64,000 nt of DNA from an uncultured Rhodospirillaceae bacterium (GTDB lineage: Bacteria > Pseudomonadota > Alphaproteobacteria > Reyranellales > Reyranellaceae). The notes beneath the pieces were generated by a model. The model did no database searches and was not told the DNA's origin. It worked only from the letters and a program-made list of their open reading frames with translations. The stretch covers positions 186,001 through 250,000 of the forward strand of contig CAMFGZ010000001.1 in the NCBI GenBank assembly GCA_945952105.1. The letters are read 5' to 3'. Position 1 is the first letter of the stretch. The number at the start of each line of letters is the position of its first letter. Made by a program: the position numbers and the translations under genes. Below, one piece after another: positions 54,524-63,640 of this stretch.

Positions 54524-55717
54524 CTACGCCTTGTCCCACCCGTCCCGCGTCTGTGGCAGCTTCTTCTTCAGTAGCGCGCCCGCCACGACGTTGCGCAGGA
54601 CTTCCGCCGTGCCGCCGCCGATGGTGAACATGCGGACGTCGCGGGCCATGCGCTCGAGCGGCAGTTCGCGGCTGTAGCCGCGGGCGCCGAAGAACTGCAG
54701 GGCGTCGTTGACGACCTGGATGGCGCTTTCCGACGTGAAGACCTTGGCCTGCGCGGCCATCAGCATGTCGGGGAAGCCGCCTTCGCCCGAGCGCGCGGCG
54801 TTGTGGACCAGCGCGCGCGACGCCGCGAGCTTGATCGACATGTCCGCAAGCTTCCATTGCAAGCCCTGGAACTCATTGATCGGCCGTCCGAACTGATGCC
54901 GCTTCTCCGACCAGTCGAGCGCCAATTTGTAGGCGCCCTCGGCGATGCCGAGCGCCACGGTGGCGGCGCCGACTCGCTGGCTGTTGTAGGCGGTCATCAG
55001 GTCGGCGAAGCCCTTCTTCAGGCCGCGCGGCGGGATCACCAGCGCCGAGGGCGGCACGTCCATGTCCTCGAGGTCGATCACCGCCTCGGGAATGCCGCGC
55101 AGGCCCATGGTCGGCTCGCGCTTGGTGATCCTGAGGCCCTTGGTCTCGTCGCGGATGGCTAAAAAGCCACCGATGCCCTCGAACGTGCCCTTCTCGTCGT
55201 AGACCTTGGCGAAGATCAGGTGCAGGCGCGAGACGCCGCCGCCGGTGATCCAGTGCTTGCGACCGTTCAGGACGTAGCGGTTGCCCTTCTTGTCGGCGCG
55301 CGTGGTCATGCCGTTGGCGTCGGAGCCGGCATCGGGCTCGGTGATGCAGATCGCGGGCTTGTCGCCGGCCAGCACCATGTCAGCGCACATCTTCTTCTGC
55401 TCTTCCGAGCCGTAGGCCATCACCGCGCTGATCGCGCCCATGTTGGTCTCGACGGCGATGCGGCCGGTGACGGCACATGCCGAGGAGAGCGCTTCGATGG
55501 CGAGCACGGCGTCGAGCCAGTTCTTGCCCTGGCCGCCATACTGCGTGGGGATCGTCATGCCGATCAGCTTGGCGTCCTTGAGCAGCTCGACATTGTCCCA
55601 GGGATACTGCTCGGTGCGATCGACCTCGGCGGCGCGAGCGGCCACGGGGCCGGCGGCGAGTTCGCGGGCACGCGCCTGCAGGGAGATCTGATCCGGGGAC
55701 AGGGCGGACGGGTTCAT
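54524..55717 (-). CDS. Acyl-CoA dehydrogenase family protein, possible desulfinase
   Basis: The 397-residue protein has the three-domain ACAD fold with FAD/CoA segments ICITEPDAGSDANGMTTR, HWITGGG, and a C-terminal QFFGARGYSRELPLERM. Neither usual catalytic Glu position holds Glu: the helix G site reads YNSQR (Q247) and the C-terminal site reads TIGGGTAEV. R86 in the TGRIAVETNMGA segment and Q247 recall the Arg84/Gln246 pair of 3-sulfinopropionyl-CoA desulfinase from Advenella, an ACAD homologue that does not oxidise. It may be a desulfinase or another lyase rather than a dehydrogenase. Confidence 0.82.
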   Translation of the reverse strand: MNPSALSPDQISLQARARELAAGPVAARAAEVDRTEQYPWDNVELLKDAKLIGMTIPTQYGGQGKNWLDAVLAIEALSSACAVTGRIAVETNMGAISAVMAYGSEEQKKMCADMVLAGDKPAICITEPDAGSDANGMTTRADKKGNRYVLNGRKHWITGGGVSRLHLIFAKVYDEKGTFEGIGGFLAIRDETKGLRITKREPTMGLRGIPEAVIDLEDMDVPPSALVIPPRGLKKGFADLMTAYNSQRVGAATVALGIAEGAYKLALDWSEKRHQFGRPINEFQGLQWKLADMSIKLAASRALVHNAARSGEGGFPDMLMAAQAKVFTSESAIQVVNDALQFFGARGYSRELPLERMARDVRMFTIGGGTAEVLRNVVAGALLKKKLPQTRDGWDKA

Positions 55718-55729
55718 GGACGGCGGACC

Positions 55730-57238
55730 TCAGACGGTATCGATGGTGAAGATGGCGAGCGACGCGCTTCGGCCGCGGACGGCCGTGCTGCCCAGCGGCT
55801 TGAACACGAACTCGGTGCCACAGCCGGCGCGCGTCGTCTCCGACAGCAGAATGCTCGTGCCGTGGTCCTTGTTCAACTTCTCCAGCCGCGCGGCGAGGTT
55901 CACCGTGTCGCCCAGCAATGTGAAGCTGAGACGCTGCCCCGCGCCGACCGATCCGCCGATGACCGAACCGGTGCTGATCCCGATGCGGGTGACGAACGGC
56001 ACTTTCGCCTCGCCGAAACATCGGCCGGCTACGGCACGCTGGATGTCGATGGCGGCGCGTATGGCGGCTGACGCGTGGGCCGGACAGGCGAGCGGCATGT
56101 TGAAGGAGGCGAAGAGACCATCGCCGATGAAGGTGTTGACCACGCCGCCATGGGCTTGGATCGGTGCGAGAACGGTTTCCAGATACTCGTTCAGCGCGCC
56201 GATGAGATGGTCCGGCGGCAGGGTCTCGGCGATCGTCGTGAAGCCGGACACGTCGGTGAAGAGGATCGTCGCCTCGCGGGTTTCGCCGGCCAGCACGCCG
56301 TCGCCGCCTCGCTGCAGGATGGTCGAGGCGACGCTCTCGTCGACATAGCGGCCGAAGGTTTCGCGGATGCGCTCGCGCTCGCGCAGGCCTTCGACCATGG
56401 TGTTGAACTGGCCCGTCAGCTCCCCGACCTCGTCGTTCGACGTCACCGGGACCCGCACGGTCATGTCGCCGGCCGCGACCAGCGACATGGCGCGCGAGAG
56501 GTTGCGGATAGGGCTCAGCAGCGAGCGGCCGATGAAGTAGACCGACACGGCCATGCCCATCAGGGAGATGGCGACGTCGGTTGCGATCTCGAACTGCAGC
56601 TTCACGCCGTCGTAGGAAAAGAGGTCGATGACGACGGCGGCCATCGGCGCCAGGGAGATCACCAGCAGCGCGATCCCGAGCTTCAGCCGATACCGGCCGA
56701 AGAAAAGCGAGAGGTTGCGGCCGGTGCGGCTGAAGATGAAGGCGCAGAGACCGCCGAGATAGTCGCTTATGACGAAGTAGATATACGTGAAGTAGAAGAG
56801 CGGCAGAAGGATGCAGAGCGCGATGGCGTCGGCCAGAGTTTGCGTCGGAAGCGCGCGGAGCGTGTCGTCCGGCCAGAGGACGGGCGCGAGCATCCGAAAG
56901 CCGACCATCGCCAGCGCCAGGACGGCCACGCGGGCGCCCGTCAGGAGCGGCAACTGGGTGAGGCGGCGCTCGATGTCCTCGAAGGACCGCCGGCCGGCCA
57001 GGAACTCGTCGATCGGATCGAGGAGCCGGCGGCAGGCCAGGTAGTTGACGCCGCCGAGCAGGAAGAGGCCGACGGCGATCGACCGTGGCGCATAGGCCCA
57101 GGCACCGGCGAAGGCGACGAAGACCGTGGTGAAAATGATGTCGACTCCGGCCGCGGAGACGGCACGCAGGAGAAACTGCCGGCGGAGTCCGCGGATCTCC
57201 GCGGCCGAGGCGATGGCCGCCGGCGGGACAGCCGTCAC
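55730..57238 (-). CDS. Membrane-bound class III adenylate/guanylate cyclase with HAMP domain
   Basis: The 502-residue protein has about six N-terminal membrane helices, a HAMP region (RNLSRAMSLVAAGDMTVRVP), and a C-terminal class III cyclase domain with the metal-binding Asp in LFTDVSGFT, GDGLFASF and the LLGDTVNLAARLE motif. It makes cAMP or cGMP. Its GTG start overlaps the stop codon of the paralogous cyclase upstream (GTGA), so the two are translationally coupled, and may form heterodimers. Confidence 0.9.
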   Translation of the reverse strand: MTAVPPAAIASAAEIRGLRRQFLLRAVSAAGVDIIFTTVFVAFAGAWAYAPRSIAVGLFLLGGVNYLACRRLLDPIDEFLAGRRSFEDIERRLTQLPLLTGARVAVLALAMVGFRMLAPVLWPDDTLRALPTQTLADAIALCILLPLFYFTYIYFVISDYLGGLCAFIFSRTGRNLSLFFGRYRLKLGIALLVISLAPMAAVVIDLFSYDGVKLQFEIATDVAISLMGMAVSVYFIGRSLLSPIRNLSRAMSLVAAGDMTVRVPVTSNDEVGELTGQFNTMVEGLRERERIRETFGRYVDESVASTILQRGGDGVLAGETREATILFTDVSGFTTIAETLPPDHLIGALNEYLETVLAPIQAHGGVVNTFIGDGLFASFNMPLACPAHASAAIRAAIDIQRAVAGRCFGEAKVPFVTRIGISTGSVIGGSVGAGQRLSFTLLGDTVNLAARLEKLNKDHGTSILLSETTRAGCGTEFVFKPLGSTAVRGRSASLAIFTIDTV

Positions 57239-58734
57239 CGCGTTCCTCCCACCCGGTAGACAACGACGCCGTGATGGCCGCGAACGTCGGTCGCCCCGAG
57301 GCGCTCGCAGGTGGCCTGAGCGCCGGCCGCGAGAACCGTGCTTTCGGCCGCGAGTATCCGGGTGCCGAACTTCTTGTTGAGTTGCTCGATCCGGGAGGCG
57401 ACGTTCACGGCATCGCCCAGCAATGTGTAGCTGAGCCGGTTCTCGGTGCCGATGGTGACGCCGATCACCGGACCGGTATTGACGCCGATGCGCGTGTGGA
57501 GTGCGTGGCTGTGTGCGAATTGCGCGCGTGCGAGGGCTTGCTGGATCTCCACCGCGGCGGCGAGAGCGGCGGCGGCGTGATCGGGCAGGGCGCGCGGCAG
57601 GCCGAAGCTCGCGAACAGGCCGTCACCGATGAAGCTGTTGACGATGCCGCCATGACGCTGGATCACCGGCACCACGGTTCCGAGATACGCGTTCAGCACA
57701 TCGGCGACCTCGGCGGGCGCCAGGCTCTCCGACAGGCTGGTGAAGCCCGCGATATCGGTGAACATCAGCGTGGCCTCGGCCGTCATGTCGATGCTGCGAC
57801 CGGTATTGCCTCGGTTGGACAGGATCGAGGTGGCCACGGCCTCGCTGACATACTTGCCGAACGTGTCGCGCAGGTAGACCTTCTCGGCGAGACCCTCGAC
57901 CATCTGGTTGAAGCGACTGGCCGCGTGGCCCAGCTCGTCGTTGGATGTCACCGGCAGCCGCACCGTGTAGTCGTTGTCGGCGACACGACGCAGGCCGCCG
58001 TCCAGGCGCGTGATCGGCCGGGTCAGCGCCTGGGATATCCAGTAGTACATGAGCAGGGCGCCGACCGCCGAGGTCGCCACATCGGACGAGACTTCTCGGA
58101 CGAGGCGATCACCCGAGTAGCTCAGCACGTCGGCCACCATCAGGACCATCGTCGCGAAGGTGATGAACAGCAGCGCCATCGCGACCTTGCGGCTGAAACG
58201 GCCGTTGAACGTCGAGATGTTGACGCCGCGTGCGCTGAAGAGCTGCTGGCACAGATGGTCGAGGTAGGCAGCGACCACGAAGAAGGTGAGGACGACGTCG
58301 AAGCCCGTGCCCACGGTGAGGTTGGCGATGACGTCCGGCCAGGCCACCTGTTGCAGCGTGGCGCCGAAGGTGACGCCCATCCGGTGCGACAGGAGCCGCA
58401 GGGCCATCATTGGCGCAAACATCACGCCGATCACCAGCGCCGAATGCCGGGGCAGGCGGGATAGTCGGTGCTCGATTTCGGCGAAGGCAATGCGGCCCTC
58501 GATGAAGTGCCGGATCGGCCGGATGAGGAACCAGGCACCGAGGCCCACGCCGGCGACCAGAAACAGGGCGGACACCGCCAGCGACGGCAGAAAGACCTGT
58601 GGCGCGTCGTTCTGGACGCTGTAGACCACGAGGGTGAACAGGTCGATCAGAAACGGCACCGACATCGCGAAGTAGTAGCGATGCACGAGGCTGGCGGACA
58701 CCTTCGCCGGTGCGGCGTCGGTCGATGCGGTCAT
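57235..58734 (-). CDS. Membrane-bound class III adenylate/guanylate cyclase with HAMP domain
   Basis: The 499-residue protein mirrors its neighbour: membrane helices, a HAMP-like segment (GGLRRVADNDYTVRLP) and a cyclase domain with MFTDIAGFTSLSE, GDGLFASFGLP and LLGDAVNVASRIE. The ATG at 58734 is chosen because the hydrophobic N-terminus begins soon after. Similarity over the full length, including the EIEHRLSRLP loop, shows the two genes arose by tandem duplication. Confidence 0.9.
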   Translation of the reverse strand: MTASTDAAPAKVSASLVHRYYFAMSVPFLIDLFTLVVYSVQNDAPQVFLPSLAVSALFLVAGVGLGAWFLIRPIRHFIEGRIAFAEIEHRLSRLPRHSALVIGVMFAPMMALRLLSHRMGVTFGATLQQVAWPDVIANLTVGTGFDVVLTFFVVAAYLDHLCQQLFSARGVNISTFNGRFSRKVAMALLFITFATMVLMVADVLSYSGDRLVREVSSDVATSAVGALLMYYWISQALTRPITRLDGGLRRVADNDYTVRLPVTSNDELGHAASRFNQMVEGLAEKVYLRDTFGKYVSEAVATSILSNRGNTGRSIDMTAEATLMFTDIAGFTSLSESLAPAEVADVLNAYLGTVVPVIQRHGGIVNSFIGDGLFASFGLPRALPDHAAAALAAAVEIQQALARAQFAHSHALHTRIGVNTGPVIGVTIGTENRLSYTLLGDAVNVASRIEQLNKKFGTRILAAESTVLAAGAQATCERLGATDVRGHHGVVVYRVGGTR

Positions 58735-58793
58735 GCGCCCGTATAATGCGGATCGGGGCGGAGCGGAATGCCCCGCCCGCCGCAACGGAAGGC

Positions 58794-59885
58794 TCAGGCC
58801 GTCAGTTCACGCGCGGTGATGCGATACTTGAACTTGTCCGGGTCGAGCGAATCGAGGAAGCCCGCGCGGTTCTCGGCCTGCGGGTACATCAGGAACGCGA
58901 TGGGATCCTCCTTGGAGCCCGGCAGCTTGACGTCGTGCGCTACGTTGTAGGCGAGCCAGTTGCCCTCCCACGCGCCGAACAGCGCCCTGCGCGCCGCGAC
59001 CACCTTCGGATCGGTCATGGCGAGGTTCGTCGGCGGTTCTTCCAGCACGACCTTGCGCACGTCGGCCGGATCGACCGGCGTCCAGCCCGAGCCGGTGAGC
59101 CAGACCTCGGCGCGGCAATGCTGTGCCTTGGATACGACCTCCGAGCCGGCACCCAGCGCCTTGAAGCCGAACTCCGACGGCATGACGCGGATGCCGTAGA
59201 CGTCGCGTGCCGGCAGGCCGACCGAGCGGGCGAGGCCGACATAGAGGGCGTTGAGGTCGGCACACTTGCCGTTCAGGTTGCCCGTCTTGATCATCGTCGT
59301 GATGTCGCCGACTCCGCAGCCCAGGGTCTTGGCGTTGCGAAAGGTGTTCTCGACCACCCAGTCATAAATTGCGCGCGCCTTGGCGACGTCCCCCTGCTTG
59401 CCGCGCACGATCTCGTCGGCGGTTTCCTTCACGATGCCGTCGGTCGGCAGGAAGGTGGTGGGCATCAGGTTCAACTTGCGCTCGGCCTCGCTGAGGGGCG
59501 CCGCAGTGCCCTTGCCAGGCGTCACCGACCGGTTCTGCGCCTGGACTTGCGCCACGATCTCGATCTGTGGCGATTGCTGGTCGGCCGACCACTCCACCCT
59601 CAGCATCTCCGCGCCGTACTTGGGATCGCGCACGCGCTCGGCGACGCGCGCATTGCCGGTCCAGGTGACGGCGCCGGGGCGCTGCCAGTCCGGCGCCTCG
59701 AAGGTCGGCAGTGGAATCCACGCCTTGGTCGCGCCGGCCGTCGGTTCGACCCGCGTCGTCAGCACATAAGTGCGCCAGCCCTTCGGCATCGGCGCGTAAG
59801 TTGCGGCCTGTGCCGAGACAAGACGCGGTGCGAGGCCTATTGCGCCGGCGGCCAAGCCGGCCTTGAGCATGTCACGTCGGTTCAT
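58794..59885 (-). CDS. Exported transglutaminase-like protein
   Basis: The 363-residue protein has a twin-arginine signal (MNRRDMLKAGLAAGAIGLAP) and a transglutaminase/protease core with a likely triad C208 (NGKCADLNALYVGL), H256 (AQHCRAEVWL) and D272 (TPVDPADV). Such exported proteins cleave or cross-link peptide bonds; the substrate is unknown. The ATG at 59885 starts the Tat signal. It ends 59 bases upstream of the cyclase start on the same strand. Confidence 0.85.
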   Translation of the reverse strand: MNRRDMLKAGLAAGAIGLAPRLVSAQAATYAPMPKGWRTYVLTTRVEPTAGATKAWIPLPTFEAPDWQRPGAVTWTGNARVAERVRDPKYGAEMLRVEWSADQQSPQIEIVAQVQAQNRSVTPGKGTAAPLSEAERKLNLMPTTFLPTDGIVKETADEIVRGKQGDVAKARAIYDWVVENTFRNAKTLGCGVGDITTMIKTGNLNGKCADLNALYVGLARSVGLPARDVYGIRVMPSEFGFKALGAGSEVVSKAQHCRAEVWLTGSGWTPVDPADVRKVVLEEPPTNLAMTDPKVVAARRALFGAWEGNWLAYNVAHDVKLPGSKEDPIAFLMYPQAENRAGFLDSLDPDKFKYRITARELTA

Positions 59886-60139
59886 CCTGAAGTTCCCCTC
59901 ATGGCAGTTTCTTGCCGGGGAGGGCGGTCGTCCCGTCGTCGGGAGGAGCCAGATCCATCCCGGACCATTTCCGCGTCGCACGCGACAGCGGTAAAGTACC
60001 GGAATCCAAGACTTGCTACGATCCGGCTGGGGCCGTCAACCGCCACCGCATCGATCGTGTCATCCCGAGCGGAGCGACGGATCTCGCATCCCTTCGGGAG
60101 TCGTTCGGTCGATCTGTCAGGTCAGTCAACTCATCGTGC
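59886..60139. other. Intergenic region with a repeat
   Basis: This 254-base gap between livF and the transglutaminase gene holds no gene I can support. It contains the promoter of the transglutaminase gene and, at 60058-60110, part of repeat family R3. Confidence 0.5.
60058..60110. repeat. Repeat family R3, half copy
   Basis: TGTCATCCCGAGCGGAGCGA and the following GGATC...CCCTTCGGGAG resemble one arm of the element at 63525-63623. It lies downstream of livF. Confidence 0.6.
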
Positions 60140-60856
60140 TTACAGCCCCAGATACGCCTGCCGCACGCGGTCGTTGGTCAGGAGGTCGGCGCTCGCGCCT
60201 TCGAGTTCGATCCGGCCGTTTTCCAGCACGTAGCCGCGATGGGCGATGCGCAGCGAGGCCATGACGTTCTGCTCGACCAGCAGGATGGTGAGGCCTTCCT
60301 CGTTCAGCCGGCGCACGATGCGGAAGACTTCCTGAACGATGGTGGGCGCCAGGCCAAGCGAGGGTTCGTCGAACATGATGAGGCGCGGCTGGCCCATCAG
60401 GCAGCGACCGATTGCCAGCATCTGTTGCTCGCCGCCCGACAGCGTGCCGGCCGCCTGCCGCCGTCGTTCGGCGAGGCGCGGGAACATGGTGAAGACGCGC
60501 TCCAGCGTCCGCTTCTCCAGCGCGCGTGCACGCTTGGGTGTCGCGCCCATCTCGAGGTTTTCCAGCACCGAGAGATTGGGAAAGACCTGGCGGCCCTCGG
60601 CGACATGGCCGACGCCGGCCTGGCACACGCGATAGGAAGGCCAGCCGGTGATGTCGGTGCCGTCGAAGCGGACACAGCCGCGGGCCGGCTTTTCGATGCC
60701 GTGGATCGAGCGGATCAGCGAGCTCTTGCCCGCGCCGTTGGCCCCGACGATGGCCACGATCTCGCCCGTGGCGATCTCCAGCGAAACACCCGCCAGCGCC
60801 TGTGCGTCGCCGTAGTAGAGGTCGATACCCTCGACCTGGAGGAGGGGCGCGCTCAT
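60140..60856 (-). CDS. livF: Branched-chain amino acid/amide ABC transporter ATP-binding protein LivF
   Basis: A 238-residue ATPase with Walker A GANGAGKSS, signature LSGGEQQML and Walker B LIMFDEPSLGLAP. It is of the shorter LivF type. Its ATG overlaps the end of livG (ATGA). It powers uptake through LivH-LivM. The exact solute may be an amino acid, urea or an amide. Confidence 0.92.
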   Translation of the reverse strand: MSAPLLQVEGIDLYYGDAQALAGVSLEIATGEIVAIVGANGAGKSSLIRSIHGIEKPARGCVRFDGTDITGWPSYRVCQAGVGHVAEGRQVFPNLSVLENLEMGATPKRARALEKRTLERVFTMFPRLAERRRQAAGTLSGGEQQMLAIGRCLMGQPRLIMFDEPSLGLAPTIVQEVFRIVRRLNEEGLTILLVEQNVMASLRIAHRGYVLENGRIELEGASADLLTNDRVRQAYLGL

Positions 60857-61584
60857 GCGAGTTCCGCCTCGCCGAGATAGACGTCGAGCACCGCCTGGTG
60901 CCGCGCGATCTCTTCCGGCGTTCCCTCGGCGATCTTCTCGCCGTAGCTCACCACGACGATGCTGGACGCCAGCGCCATCACCGCGCGCATCACATGCTCG
61001 ATCAACAGGATGGTGAGGCCGGTGCGGCGGTTGATGTCCTGCAGGAAGGATACCATCACGTCGATCTCGGTGGGCCGCAGTCCCGCCATCACCTCGTCGA
61101 GCAGCAGCAGCTTGGGCTCGGTGGCCAGCGCGCGCGCGACTTCGAGCCGCTTGCGGTCGGGCAGAGTGAGGCTCTCCGCCGCCTGGTGCCGCCGGTCGTG
61201 CAGGCCGAGTTGCATCAGTATGTCCGCTGCATAGGCACGGGCATCGGGCAGGGCCGGGCGGCGGTGCAGGGCTCCCACCGTGACGTTCTCCAGCACGCTC
61301 AGACCCTTGAAGGGCTTTACGATCTGAAAGGTCCGGCCGACTCCCGCGTCGCAGACGAGGTCGGGCCGCAGTCCTGAAATCTGCTTCCCGTCGAGAGTCA
61401 CTCTCCCGGTATCGGGGCGATAGACGCCGGCGATCATGTTGAAGATTGTGGTCTTGCCCGCCCCGTTCGGACCGATCAGCGCGTTGATGGCGCCGGCCGG
61501 CACGTCGAACGTGACGTCGTGCACGGCGCGCAAGCCCCGGAAGCTCTTGCCGATCCCGTCGAGTTGCAGCCGCGCGCCGCTCAT
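60853..61584 (-). CDS. livG: Branched-chain amino acid/amide ABC transporter ATP-binding protein LivG
   Basis: A 243-residue ATPase with Walker A GPNGAGKTT, a variant signature LTLPDRKRLEVARAL in place of LSGGQ-type wording, and LLLLDEVMAGL. The long LivG-type N-terminal part and GRTFQIVKPF motif are present. The ATG at 61584 overlaps the livM stop codon. Upstream in-frame sequence lies inside livM and is not coding. Confidence 0.92.
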   Translation of the reverse strand: MSGARLQLDGIGKSFRGLRAVHDVTFDVPAGAINALIGPNGAGKTTIFNMIAGVYRPDTGRVTLDGKQISGLRPDLVCDAGVGRTFQIVKPFKGLSVLENVTVGALHRRPALPDARAYAADILMQLGLHDRRHQAAESLTLPDRKRLEVARALATEPKLLLLDEVMAGLRPTEIDVMVSFLQDINRRTGLTILLIEHVMRAVMALASSIVVVSYGEKIAEGTPEEIARHQAVLDVYLGEAELA

Positions 61585-62579
61585 CGCCGCCTCTCCCCGA
61601 GGCCGAGGCGGTCGGCGATCCACGGCCACACGCCAGCCGGGCGATACATCACGATCACCAGCAGGGCGAGGCCGTAGAAGATCTGCTTCAGGCCGGAGAC
61701 GTGAAAGACCTCGCTCAGGTCGGTGAAGATCTCGCCGAGGCCTGTCAGCACGACGGCGCCGACGATCGGTCCGAACAGCGTGCCCAACCCGCCGATGATC
61801 GGCGCCAGGGTGAATTCGATCGACCGGCCCATGGCGAAAGCGGTCTCGGGGAAGAGGTTGTTGTAGTAGAAGGCGTTCCAGACGCCGGCGAGCGCCGTCA
61901 GCGCCGCCGATATCACGATCGCGATCATCTTGCAGCGCAGGACCGGCACCCCCACGGCCTGGGCCGCTTCCGGGTCTTCGCGAATGGCCAGCCAGTAGCG
62001 GCCAAGCCGGCTCTCCAGCAGGGCGCGGCAGAGGATGAACGCGCCGACCGCCAGCGCCAGGATCACGTAATAGAAAAGGAGCGGCCCGCCGCGCAGGTTC
62101 AGGATGTCGGAACCGGCGTCGACCTTGAGGAACAGGCCGCCCGAACCGCCGGCCCAGCCCCAATGGTCGAAGGCGATGCGCGTGAACTCGCTGAAGGCGA
62201 TGGTGAGCAGGGCGAAATAGACGCCCGCCAGGGAGAAGCGGAAGCCGAGATAGCCTACGATCGACCCGGCTGCGACCGCGGCGGCGACTGCGACGAAGAC
62301 GCCGGCCCACGGGCCGATCCCGTAGTGGAAGAACAGGCCGGCGGCGATGTAGCCGCCGACGCCGGCATAGAGAGCATGGCCCAGCGAGAGCTGGCCGGCG
62401 AAGCCCATCATGATGTTCCAGGCCTGGCCGACGAAGGCGAAGTAGAGGACAAGGATCAGGACGGAGAGGCCGTACTTGCCGAGCAGCGCCGGCGCCACCA
62501 GCAAGGCGACGAGCAGCAGGCCGAGGCCCCAGAGAGCGCGGGCCGGAACACCGTCGGTGAGACGTGTGAGGAAACTCAC
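61581..62579 (-). CDS. livM: Branched-chain amino acid/amide ABC transporter permease LivM
   Basis: The 332-residue permease has about nine membrane helices and the LivM motif GFAGQLSLGHALYAGVGGY, with the cytoplasmic coupling segment ESRLGRYWLAIREDPEAAQAVG. I chose the GTG at 62579 since GAGGAG lies six bases upstream, overlapping the end of livH; a GTG 21 bases earlier is in frame but has no such site. Confidence 0.92.
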   Translation of the reverse strand: MSFLTRLTDGVPARALWGLGLLLVALLVAPALLGKYGLSVLILVLYFAFVGQAWNIMMGFAGQLSLGHALYAGVGGYIAAGLFFHYGIGPWAGVFVAVAAAVAAGSIVGYLGFRFSLAGVYFALLTIAFSEFTRIAFDHWGWAGGSGGLFLKVDAGSDILNLRGGPLLFYYVILALAVGAFILCRALLESRLGRYWLAIREDPEAAQAVGVPVLRCKMIAIVISAALTALAGVWNAFYYNNLFPETAFAMGRSIEFTLAPIIGGLGTLFGPIVGAVVLTGLGEIFTDLSEVFHVSGLKQIFYGLALLVIVMYRPAGVWPWIADRLGLGERRR

Positions 62580-62589
62580 GATGCGCTCC

Positions 62590-63471
62590 TCATGGGCCAC
62601 GCTTGCCGAACAGGCCCTGCGGCCTCAGCAGCAGCACCAGGATCAGGATGCCGAAGCTCACCATGCTCTTGAGCGACGGCTGCAGCAGGAGCCCTGCAAC
62701 CGCTTCGCTGACGCCGATGAGAAGCCCGCCGGCCAGCGCACCGGTCATGCTGCCGAGGCCGCCCACGATCACGATGACGAAGGCCAGCAGCGTGTACTCG
62801 GCGGCGAGGAAGGGCGTCACCGGAATGATGGTGATCATGAGTGCACCGGCCGCGCCGACGCAGGCCGCGCCCACGCCAAAGGTGAAGGCGTAGAGGCGGC
62901 GGACATCGAGTCCGACGACAAGCGCGCCGAGGTTGTTGTCGGCGGCGGCGCGGATCGACTTTCCGGTGCGGGTGCGGGTGAAGAAGAGCCAGAGCAGGCC
63001 CGCGATCACCACCGCGGTGAGGGCGGCGTGGACGCGAACCGCATCGAAGACGAAGGGACCGAGCTCGTAGGAATCGAACTGCGAGTCCATCTGCACGCCG
63101 CGCGCGTCGGGACCGGCGATGACCAGCGAGGCGTTGACCAACAGGATGGCGATGGCCAGCAATAGCAGGAACTGCTGGTGTTCGGGCCGGCCGATGAAGG
63201 GTGAGATCACCGCGCGCTGCAGCGCATAGCCTGCGCCGAAGAAGATCACGGCGATCACCGGCAGGCTCAGCATCGGCGAGACCTGCAGGTATTCGAAGCC
63301 CATCCAGGCGAGGTACATGCCCACGACCATCATTTCGCCGTGCGCGAAGTTCACGACGCGCATCACGCCGAAGATCACCGACAGGCCGAGCGCCATCAGC
63401 CCGTAGACCATGCCGGTCAGCAGGCCTTTGGTGATCGCCTGGGCAAGCGAGAGAAGAAAGTCGGCGGTCAT
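62590..63471 (-). CDS. livH: Branched-chain amino acid/amide ABC transporter permease LivH
   Basis: The 293-residue permease has about eight membrane helices with the LivH motif LGLSVIFGVMRVVNFAHGEMM and the coupling segment TRTGKSIRAAADNNLGALVVG. It pairs with LivM to form the channel. It lies 169 bases downstream of the binding-protein gene, across a repeat. Confidence 0.93.
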   Translation of the reverse strand: MTADFLLSLAQAITKGLLTGMVYGLMALGLSVIFGVMRVVNFAHGEMMVVGMYLAWMGFEYLQVSPMLSLPVIAVIFFGAGYALQRAVISPFIGRPEHQQFLLLLAIAILLVNASLVIAGPDARGVQMDSQFDSYELGPFVFDAVRVHAALTAVVIAGLLWLFFTRTRTGKSIRAAADNNLGALVVGLDVRRLYAFTFGVGAACVGAAGALMITIIPVTPFLAAEYTLLAFVIVIVGGLGSMTGALAGGLLIGVSEAVAGLLLQPSLKSMVSFGILILVLLLRPQGLFGKRGP

Positions 63472-63524
63472 CGGCTCATGCTCTCCGCCTGTGCGGCGGG
63501 ACGGGCAATTCCCATATGATTCAA

Positions 63525-63623
63525 GGATCCCTTACTTCGTTCGGGATGACACTGTGTTAACATCGGCGCACGGCGCCAACATCGACAATGGTGTCATCCC
63601 GATCGAAGGGCGGATCCTTCGAT
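63525..63623. repeat. Repeat family R3, inverted pair
   Basis: GGATCCCTTACTTCG...GGGATGACA on the left (63525-63551) and TGTCATCCCGATCG...GGATCC on the right (63592-63617) are imperfect inverted copies, with a GGCGC/GCGCC hairpin between. It lies between the binding-protein gene and livH, where a hairpin could lower expression of the transport genes relative to the binding protein. Confidence 0.75.
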
Positions 63624-63640
63624 TTTCTCGGAACGCAGGA

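Noticed and set aside
60853..62310. A possible LivM-LivG fusion suggested by one long frame
   Set aside because: The upstream part reads livM in the wrong frame; the ATGA overlap at 61581-61584 shows two separate proteins.
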